From positions 119,866 through 183,865 of the forward strand of contig JAFTPV010000018.1 in NCBI GenBank assembly GCA_017463125.1: a stretch of DNA of 64,000 nucleotides. The letters are read 5' to 3'. Both the position numbers and the translations under genes were made by a program. Source of the stretch: Clostridia bacterium (lineage in GTDB: Bacteria; Bacillota; Clostridia; Oscillospirales; CAG-272). The notes under the pieces were generated by a model, which worked only from the letters and a program-made list of their open reading frames with translations, ran no database searches and was not told the origin of the DNA. Shown here piece after piece: positions 57,588 to 64,000 of the stretch (positions are counted from its first letter, which is position 1; each line of letters begins with the position of its first letter).

Positions 57588-58088
57588 TTATATAAATTTT
57601 GAAATTTTTTCAAGAGCGTCCTTTTGATAGTATGAATAACGGCTACCGTCACAGTTTACCGTTACGTCCGCATATTTTTGCAGAAGCGGTGCGCGCTCGT
57701 TATATAGGTCAACTATCGTCTGCCCCGGCTTCAAAACGACCCCTCTCTTTGAAAAATCGCCAAGACGACGAATAAGATTTTTAGGACTGACGTAGAGATA
57801 AACAACTATTCCACGCTCCTTAAAATACGTCATTACGTTGTCGTAATAAATTGCGCTGCCGCCGGGGGTGATAATTACGTTATCCTCCTTTATGGATAAG
57901 AGGATTTCCTCCTCAAGCCGCTTAAAAGCGTCAAGTCCGTCCTCGTCAATAATGTCCTGAAGCGCTCTTCCGGTTACCTCTTCAATAAGGCGGTCACCGT
58001 CTATAACCTTCATTCCAAGCTTTTTTGCAAGGGCACGTCCCATACAGCTCTTGCCAGCTGCGGGCATGCCTATTAGAGTAATCGTCAT
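57588..58088 (-). CDS. aroK: Shikimate kinase
   Basis: A 166-residue kinase phosphorylating shikimate on the way to aromatic amino acids. Walker A GMPAAGKSCMGRALAKKLG, the shikimate-binding DGDRLIEEVTG (Asp pair DxD-like), GGSAIYYD (GGG motif) and the lid arginine region RRLGDFSKRGVVLKPGQ. It sits 2 bases after the GH13 gene at the end of the glycogen operon, an unexpected place for an aromatic-pathway gene. Confidence 0.92.
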   Translation of the reverse strand: MTITLIGMPAAGKSCMGRALAKKLGMKVIDGDRLIEEVTGRALQDIIDEDGLDAFKRLEEEILLSIKEDNVIITPGGSAIYYDNVMTYFKERGIVVYLYVSPKNLIRRLGDFSKRGVVLKPGQTIVDLYNERAPLLQKYADVTVNCDGSRYSYYQKDALEKISKFI

Positions 58089-58090
58089 TT

Positions 58091-60010
58091 CTATGCCTCT
58101 GAAATAATTTCAAAACCTGTTTCTTTTTTTGTCTTAAAAATTGCCGATGAGTTTGCCGAAAGCCGATATTCCTTCGGCCTTTTTTGTGAGATAAGCTCGC
58201 TAACGCGCACGTCAAAGGCGAGCGTTACGTTCTTATCCGAATTATTGTAAGCCGTAATATAAGTATCCCGACCGTCTGCTCGCTCAAATATAAGAAGCTG
58301 CTCTGTGAGATAGAGCACGTTGAATTCTCCCTCACGGTAGACCTTATGGCTTTTTCGGATAGCACCAATAGATCTGTAATGCGAAAGCAGCTCCGTATCC
58401 TCCTTGCCCCAGGGGTAAGGCATACGGTTGAAGGGGTCGCTATACCCTTCAAGTCCCGCTTCGTCACCGTAGAATATTGCGGGAATACCGGGAAGAGTCG
58501 CAAGAACGGTGTAAGCGGACATAAGCCTCTTTTTAGCAAGAGCGCGCTCAGCGGAGTCAAGGTGCATAACCGAAAGCTCGGAGTTAGCAATTCCCTCACC
58601 GGACTTGCCTGAGAGTGCTGTCAGAATACGAACTGTGTCGTGCGAGCCAAGCAAATTCATCTGCGTGTTTCTTATCCTTGGCGGCATATTCGACGTAACC
58701 TCGCCGAGAGCATACCTTATCTTCTCGCTATTCTTATTAACGATATAGTCGATTATACCGACTCTGACAGGATAATTCATAACGCCGTCGAGCTCACAGC
58801 CGTGATAATATTTTTTGCGCTTTCCGTAAGCGACTTTTGAGGACGCGTCCTCCCATACCTCACCGTAAAGCATAGACTCACCGCTTGCGGAGAGAGTATT
58901 CTTTATTTTTGCTATAAATTCGTCCGAAAGCTCGTCACAGACATCAAGTCTAAAGCCGTAAACGCCCATATCGCGATACTTTGCGATAACGCCCTCTTTA
59001 CCTGCGATATACTCTCCACATTCCGAAATATCGGGGTTAATACGCGGCAGAATAGGAATCCCCCACCAGCACGTATACTCATCCGGGAAGTTTTGGAAAT
59101 CATACCACGAGTAATACGGCGAATTCTTTGAATTATATGCACCGACCGTGTCAAAGCGAGAATATTTATTGAAATAAATACTGTCATCGCCCGTGTGATT
59201 AAATACTCCGTCTAGGATTATTTTGATATTTCTTTTCTCGGATTCCCGAAGAAGCAGTGAGAGAGCCTCATCGCCTCCGAACATCTCGTCAACGGTCATA
59301 TAATCGGCGGTATCATACTTATGATTTGAAACCGATGAGAAGATAGGCGAAAGATATATCGCCGTCGTACCCAGAGACTTAATGTAATCGAGCTTTTCTA
59401 CGATGCCGTAAAGCGTTCCACCGTAGAAGGTGTTATTTTTAAGCGGTGCTCCTGGATATTCGGGATATTCGGGAATAGATTCCCACTCGCCGCCTACGAG
59501 GACTGCCCCGTCGTATACAGGTACATCACCGCCCCGTCTGAATCTATCAACGAATATATGATAGATTATGCCACCGTACATTTTACTCGGCCTTTTATAT
59601 AAAAAGTCGCTGACGGTAAATTGGAAAAGACCTCCTGACGCATTATCTCTCGTAAGATATGCTCGGCCTGCGCGCTTTACGTACAGCTCACTGTCAAATA
59701 CCTTAACCGAAAAATCAAAGAAACGGATAGCCGGTGAAAAATCACACTCGCAAAAATCAAAAAGATATTCATCAACACCGAATGAATGATTACGCCACAC
59801 GCCCGGAACGGTCTTACCCGTAGGACGAAGATATTCATCAAAAATGCGGGCTGAAATTTCGGTTGCTCCGACCTCGCGAGAGATTCTTAATACAATTCTA
59901 ATATTTTCTTTAATGTCAAAGGCGGATACGGAGGAGTAGGTGTCGGAATGTAGATACGCAACCGACACCTCCATAGCATCCGTATTCGCCAGGGAGTACA
60001 GTCTATTCAC
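58091..60010 (-). CDS. Glycoside hydrolase family 13 alpha-glucanase (neopullulanase/alpha-amylase-like)
   Basis: A 639-residue intracellular GH13 enzyme. An N-terminal beta domain of about 150 residues (EISARIFDEYLRPTGK) precedes the barrel. Conserved regions: II GFRLDVCDELSDEF (nucleophile Asp), III MLYGEVWEDASS (acid/base Glu), IV NLLGSHDTVRILT (third Asp) and I ILDGVFNHTGDD. No signal peptide. Encoded with glgP and glgA, so it probably trims or debranches glycogen or maltodextrins inside the cell. Linkage specificity not determinable. Confidence 0.9.
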   Translation of the reverse strand: MNRLYSLANTDAMEVSVAYLHSDTYSSVSAFDIKENIRIVLRISREVGATEISARIFDEYLRPTGKTVPGVWRNHSFGVDEYLFDFCECDFSPAIRFFDFSVKVFDSELYVKRAGRAYLTRDNASGGLFQFTVSDFLYKRPSKMYGGIIYHIFVDRFRRGGDVPVYDGAVLVGGEWESIPEYPEYPGAPLKNNTFYGGTLYGIVEKLDYIKSLGTTAIYLSPIFSSVSNHKYDTADYMTVDEMFGGDEALSLLLRESEKRNIKIILDGVFNHTGDDSIYFNKYSRFDTVGAYNSKNSPYYSWYDFQNFPDEYTCWWGIPILPRINPDISECGEYIAGKEGVIAKYRDMGVYGFRLDVCDELSDEFIAKIKNTLSASGESMLYGEVWEDASSKVAYGKRKKYYHGCELDGVMNYPVRVGIIDYIVNKNSEKIRYALGEVTSNMPPRIRNTQMNLLGSHDTVRILTALSGKSGEGIANSELSVMHLDSAERALAKKRLMSAYTVLATLPGIPAIFYGDEAGLEGYSDPFNRMPYPWGKEDTELLSHYRSIGAIRKSHKVYREGEFNVLYLTEQLLIFERADGRDTYITAYNNSDKNVTLAFDVRVSELISQKRPKEYRLSANSSAIFKTKKETGFEIISEA

Positions 60011-60027
60011 TAGCCTGACCTCAAAAT

Positions 60028-62502
60028 TTAAGATTTAGCCTTGTTTATTGGCTTTGCGTGCCAGATATTTTCTGCATAATTAGTAATACTGTTATCAGAT
60101 GCGAAAATACCGCTCGTTGCAGTATTGATAAGCGACTTTTTAGACCAAAGGACGCTGTCCTTATAGTCCTTCATAGCGCCCATATATGCGTAGAGATAAG
60201 AGTCAAAGTCGGCAAGGCACATAAACGGATCGGCAATACCAAAGCTGCCATCAACCAGATAATCAGCAATATGCGAGAAACTCTCGCCGCCGATAGGCTG
60301 ATAGAGTCTGTCAACGACTCTCTTAAGTCGCTCGGAGGAATTATAATAATTTCTCGCGATATATCCGTTGCGCCAAAGCTCATCAACCTCGTGAGTATTA
60401 AGGCCGAAGATGTAAATGTTATCCTTTCCGCACGCCTCTTGAATTTCTACGTTTGCACCGTCAAGAGTACCCATCGTCACGGCACCGTTCATCATAAGCT
60501 TCATACAGCCCGTACCGCTGGCTTCCTTACCCGCAAGAGAAATCTGCTCGGAAATATCTGCCGAAGGTATGAGAATTTCTGCCATCGATACGTTATACTC
60601 TTCCATAAAGACGACCTTAAGTCTGTCACGCGTGAGAGGGTTTGATTCGAGCTCTTTAGCAAGGAACCAGATGAGCTTAATAATCTTCTTTGCCATCTGA
60701 TAGCCGGGTGCCGCCTTGCAGCCGAAGATGAAGGTCTGTGGAGGAATGTCGGCATTCGGATTGTCGAGAATTTCGTTATAAAGTGAAATAATCTTAAGAA
60801 CGTTTAAGAGCTGACGCTTGTATTCGTGCATTCTCTTTATCTGAACGTCGAAGATAGAATTGGTATCAATACGCTTGCCCGACCTGTTATAAGCGTAATA
60901 AGCAAAGCGCTCCTTATTTTTATGCTTTATGTCAGCGATTCTCGATAGCACTTGCGTATCGTCCTTATACATAAGGAGCTTTCCAAGCTCGACGCCGTTT
61001 TCACGGAAATCGGGGCCGATAAGCTCGTCAAGCAAGGACGCAAGGCCGGGGTTTGAATAATTCAGCCATCTTCTGTGAACGACGCCGTTTGTCACGTTAG
61101 TGAACTTCCAGGGTGTCATCTTATAGAAATCGTGGAAAATGGTCTTTTTAAGAATATCGCTGTGGAGCTTGGAAACTCCGTTTACGGTATGTGAGCCGAC
61201 TATGGAGAGATTTGCCATTCTCACCTGATTGTAGGCAACTATTGACATACGCGAGATTCTGTCCCAGTCCCCGGGATACAAATTCCAAAGGTCTGCCGTA
61301 AATCTGCGGTTTATTTCGTTTACAATCATAAAGATACGTGGCAGCTTCATACTGAAGAGGTCTACTCTCCAGCACTCCAGAGCCTCGGGAAGTACAGTAT
61401 GGTTAGTGTAGGAAACGCATTTTACAACGATTGCCCAAGCGTCGTCCCAGGAATAAGAATATACGTCCATAAAGATACGCATAAGCTCAGGGATACAGAG
61501 AGCCGGGTGTGTATCGTTAATGTGTATAGCAACCTTATCCTCAAAGCCCGCAAGAGAGCCGTGCTCCGCAAAATAGTCCTTGATAATGCTCTGCAAGGAT
61601 GCGGAAACGAGGAAATACTGCTGGGTAAGCCTTAAGAGCTTTCCTTCATCATAATTATCCGGCGGATAGAGCTGCTTCGTAATAGCCTCGGCACCGCTTC
61701 CCTCCGAAAGACTCTTAACGTAGCCTGCCTGAGTGGTATAGCCTGAGGTATCTCTTGAAGCCTCCTTTGCGCGCCAAAGCCTTATGGTATTAACAGCATT
61801 GGTTTCGGTTCCGGGGATAAGAAGATCGTAGGGGACGGCCTTTACTTCATCATACTCGTAATTAGTAAATTTGAGCTGACCGTTCTCATATCTCTCCTCG
61901 ATTTTTCCGCCAAATCTTACGGAAACCGATCTGTCGGTTCTAGGAACCAGCCAAACACCGCCGCTTGCAAGCCACTCGTCAGCAAGCTCAACCTGCTCAC
62001 CGTCAACGAGCCTCTGTTTGAAAAGTCCATTCTCGTAAAGAAGAGAGTAGCCGTTTGCGGCGTAGTCCTTTGCCGTCAGGGAGTCCATAAAGCAGGCAGC
62101 AAGTCTTCCTAGACCTCCATTACCAAGTCCGGGGTCTACCTCGCAGGAATAAACCTTCTCAAAGGAGGTGCCAAACTCGGTAAGAATTTCGGAAAGCTCG
62201 TTATAGATTCCGAGATTCATAACGTCATTTTTAAGTGCGCGGCCAACGAGAAACTCCATACAGAGATAGCATATCTTCTTACCGTCGGCAGCCTTTGTGC
62301 GCTTTTTGAAATCTGCTCTGTAATCGAGCATAATGTCCTTTAGCGTATGAACTGTTGCCTGATAAATCTGCTCATCTGTTGCTCGTGAGGGGTCGTAAAT
62401 TCCTCTGGTTACAAGCTTTGCTTCAATTTTTTCTTTTAATTCTTCTTTTGTAATCTTATTCTTTTGTCCGGTTATCGGATTTGCTCCGGCTTTGTTTATC
62501 AT
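60028..62502 (-). CDS. glgP: Glycogen/starch/alpha-glucan phosphorylase
   Basis: An 824-residue phosphorylase releasing glucose-1-phosphate from alpha-1,4-glucan. N-terminal AVKKRTKAADGKKICYLCME region, GNGGLGRLAACFMDSLT, HINDTHPALCIPELMRI, and the PLP-binding lysine in EASGTGCMKLMMNGAVTMGT followed by LDGANVEI. Full family length. Downstream of glgA by 15 bases and upstream of GH13 by 17, in one operon. Confidence 0.96.
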   Translation of the reverse strand: MINKAGANPITGQKNKITKEELKEKIEAKLVTRGIYDPSRATDEQIYQATVHTLKDIMLDYRADFKKRTKAADGKKICYLCMEFLVGRALKNDVMNLGIYNELSEILTEFGTSFEKVYSCEVDPGLGNGGLGRLAACFMDSLTAKDYAANGYSLLYENGLFKQRLVDGEQVELADEWLASGGVWLVPRTDRSVSVRFGGKIEERYENGQLKFTNYEYDEVKAVPYDLLIPGTETNAVNTIRLWRAKEASRDTSGYTTQAGYVKSLSEGSGAEAITKQLYPPDNYDEGKLLRLTQQYFLVSASLQSIIKDYFAEHGSLAGFEDKVAIHINDTHPALCIPELMRIFMDVYSYSWDDAWAIVVKCVSYTNHTVLPEALECWRVDLFSMKLPRIFMIVNEINRRFTADLWNLYPGDWDRISRMSIVAYNQVRMANLSIVGSHTVNGVSKLHSDILKKTIFHDFYKMTPWKFTNVTNGVVHRRWLNYSNPGLASLLDELIGPDFRENGVELGKLLMYKDDTQVLSRIADIKHKNKERFAYYAYNRSGKRIDTNSIFDVQIKRMHEYKRQLLNVLKIISLYNEILDNPNADIPPQTFIFGCKAAPGYQMAKKIIKLIWFLAKELESNPLTRDRLKVVFMEEYNVSMAEILIPSADISEQISLAGKEASGTGCMKLMMNGAVTMGTLDGANVEIQEACGKDNIYIFGLNTHEVDELWRNGYIARNYYNSSERLKRVVDRLYQPIGGESFSHIADYLVDGSFGIADPFMCLADFDSYLYAYMGAMKDYKDSVLWSKKSLINTATSGIFASDNSITNYAENIWHAKPINKAKS

Positions 62503-62517
62503 TTGCGTGTTTTCCTA

Positions 62518-63939
62518 TCAATTCAGTAAATTCTTGTAAATCTCAATATATTTTGCGGCAGAATTGTTCCAAGTGAAATTGGAATCCTTTGCGCTCTTTG
62601 TAAGCTCTGCCCATTTTGTCTTATCGGCGTATACGCTCACTGCGTGCTTTACAGTATAAAGAAGCTCGTGGGCGTTGTAGTTATCAAACCTGAAGCCGTT
62701 AGCTCCCTGCTCGCCGTACGGAATTATCGTGTCGTAAAGACCGCCGACGGAGCGTACAACGGGGACGGTTGCGTATGAGCAGGCTATCATCTGTGCAAGA
62801 CCGCAGGGCTCGCTCTTTGAGGGCATGAGAAATATGTCGGCTGCCGCGTACATTTTCTTCGACAGAACTCTGTCAAAGGTTATGAGAGCCTTGAGATTAT
62901 CATGCCTTGCCTCTGCATCACGGAGTGCATTTTCGTACTCCGCCTCACCTGTTCCCAAAACGACGAGCTGAACGTTTTCGCAAAGAAGCTCGTCAAGGAT
63001 AGCGAGGAGAAGGTCTATTCCCTTCTGGGACGCGAGGCGTGTTATCATAACGAGGAGCGGGGTGTCCTTCTTATATTCAAGGCCAATCTCCTCGCAAAGC
63101 GCCTTTTTGTTCTTTGCCTTACCAGTCTTATAATTTGTCTTGGTATATGGGTGATAGATATCTCCGCCGCACTCCGGTGAGAAATAAGAGTAATCAATAC
63201 CGTTAATAACTCCTGCCATCTTATGCGCCGACGCTTTGATTATCGGAGAAAGACCGAAAGCAAAGAAATCATACTCAAGCTCTCTTGCATAATTTGGGCT
63301 GACGGTTGTGACGAAATCAGAGGTGACGATAGCCGCCTTCATAAGATTAAGATCACCGTCAAAAACGCACAGGCTGCGGTACTCGCTGGAGATACCGAAA
63401 ACATCACCGAGAATATAAGGATTATACTTACCCTGATACTCGATGTTATGAATAGTGTAAACGGTCTTGATGTTTCTTAACGATTCGTAGCGGGCGTATT
63501 CGGTCTTAAGATAAACTACCGTAAGAGCCGACTGCCAATCGTTTGCGTGAAGGACGTCGGGAATATGCGAAAGCTGGAGCATAAACTCGATTACCGCTCT
63601 TGAGAAGAAGGCAAAGCGCTCTCCATCGTCAAATTCTCCGTAAAGACGTCCTCTGTCAAAATAATAGTGATTCTCTACGAAATAATAGGTAACGTCGCCG
63701 TTTGCAAGCTTATAGACCGAGGCGCCCGTATGACGCCAAGAGAGGTCGAAGGTTATATCCGCAACCAGCTCGAGCTTCTTGCGGTACTCCTCCTTCATAT
63801 TGCTGTAAAGAGGTAGTATTACCTCTGCGGTAACGTCCTTGTTTTCCGTAATAGCCTTGGGCAGAGCGCCCATAACGTCGCCCAGACCGCCGCTTGCAGC
63901 ATAAGGACCGGCTTCGCTTGTAACGTATAAAATTTTCAA
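62518..63939 (-). CDS. glgA: Glycogen synthase (ADP-glucose type)
   Basis: A 473-residue GT5 glucosyltransferase building glycogen from ADP-glucose. The ADP-glucose loop at the N-terminus reads YVTSEAGPYAASGGLGDVMG (K-x-GGL appears as A-S-GGL, a common variant with Ala for Lys), then HANDWQSALTVVYLK, and the C-terminal nucleotide domain has LVMITRLASQKGIDLL and MPSKSEPCGLAQMIACSYAT. Cytoplasmic. Leads into glgP and GH13. Confidence 0.94.
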   Translation of the reverse strand: MKILYVTSEAGPYAASGGLGDVMGALPKAITENKDVTAEVILPLYSNMKEEYRKKLELVADITFDLSWRHTGASVYKLANGDVTYYFVENHYYFDRGRLYGEFDDGERFAFFSRAVIEFMLQLSHIPDVLHANDWQSALTVVYLKTEYARYESLRNIKTVYTIHNIEYQGKYNPYILGDVFGISSEYRSLCVFDGDLNLMKAAIVTSDFVTTVSPNYARELEYDFFAFGLSPIIKASAHKMAGVINGIDYSYFSPECGGDIYHPYTKTNYKTGKAKNKKALCEEIGLEYKKDTPLLVMITRLASQKGIDLLLAILDELLCENVQLVVLGTGEAEYENALRDAEARHDNLKALITFDRVLSKKMYAAADIFLMPSKSEPCGLAQMIACSYATVPVVRSVGGLYDTIIPYGEQGANGFRFDNYNAHELLYTVKHAVSVYADKTKWAELTKSAKDSNFTWNNSAAKYIEIYKNLLN

Positions 63940-63973
63940 ATTAGGTTCTCCCGGTTATAATTTTAGTAAAAGG

Positions 63974-64000
63974 TTAGATTTTAGCGCCCTTCTGGATATA
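63974..64000 (-). CDS. 3' end of a gene cut by the right edge (possibly glgC or glgD)
   Basis: The last nine codons on the minus strand read YIQKGAKI-stop, 35 bases upstream of glgA. The short hydrophobic-Lys ending resembles the left-handed beta-helix tail of glucose-1-phosphate adenylyltransferase subunits, which usually precede glgA. Too short to be sure. Confidence 0.35.
   Translation of the reverse strand, partial: YIQKGAKI

Noticed and set aside
1-64000. CRISPR array, IS element or prophage
   Set aside because: No spaced identical repeats of CRISPR form, no transposase, no phage structural genes. The only mobile DNA supported is the element at 32.4-35.4 kb.

Overview
The window looks like chromosome from an anaerobic, endospore-forming, low-GC Gram-positive bacterium of the class Clostridia, most likely a gut relative without a close reference I can name. 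The reasons are a SpoIIID gene, a Cys-rich probable spore-surface protein, classical sigma-A promoters with 17-bp spacers and AGGAGG-type ribosome sites, the rpmG-secE-nusG-rplK-rplA order, a glycyl-radical enzyme, lipoproteins with Lgt, and a glycogen operon. No rRNA, CRISPR array or prophage is present.

Layout. 1-7.4 kb: the end of a lipoate ligase gene, then a leftward operon of a glycyl-radical enzyme (GRE), a SASA-type esterase, an SMP-30-type lactonase and a transporter fused in frame to the GRE activase, with a divergent AraC regulator. 7.4-9.7 kb: ribosomal and transcription-core operon. 9.9-15.4 kb: D-2-hydroxyacid dehydrogenase, CDF metal exporter, ACP, NfeD-like protein, tRNA-His and tRNA-Arg, Na+/amino-acid symporter. 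15.5-20.2 kb: a Clp ATPase without the usual middle domain and three envelope/spore-like proteins rich in peptidoglycan-binding repeats. 20.3-32.1 kb: housekeeping (PRPP synthetase-like, Rrf2 regulator, Lgt, FolD, S21, deacetylase, DD-carboxypeptidase, Pgi, SpoU methylase, SpoIIID).

32.4-35.4 kb: a compact (about 3 kb), visibly GC-rich integrated element bounded by 42-bp direct repeats. It carries a pMV158-type rolling-circle Rep, a matching double-strand origin with the TACTACGAC nick sequence in a hairpin loop, a minimal tyrosine recombinase, one unknown gene, internal 85-bp repeats and a short promoter-terminator unit.

35.5-38.7 kb: a hypothetical gene, an SGNH hydrolase coupled to aspartokinase, and tRNA-Ser with a degenerate tRNA-like copy downstream. 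38.7-53.0 kb: a large leftward locus of exported proteins made of an uncharacterised alpha/alpha-toroid-like domain and LamG-like modules (about 2100, 850, 733 and 445 residues). It is headed by an overlooked 44-residue peptide gene and a structured leader and is divergent from a second AraC regulator. 53.0-57.5 kb: ComF, GlnRS, a metallo-hydrolase, a DUF3343 sulfur/selenium-carrier-like protein and a cysteine desulfurase. 57.6-64 kb: a glycogen operon (glgA, glgP, GH13) ending in shikimate kinase, with the end of another gene cut by the right edge.

The parts most worth attention are the integrated rolling-circle element, the toroid/LamG locus with its peptide and leader, and the unassigned GRE cluster with its transporter-activase fusion.
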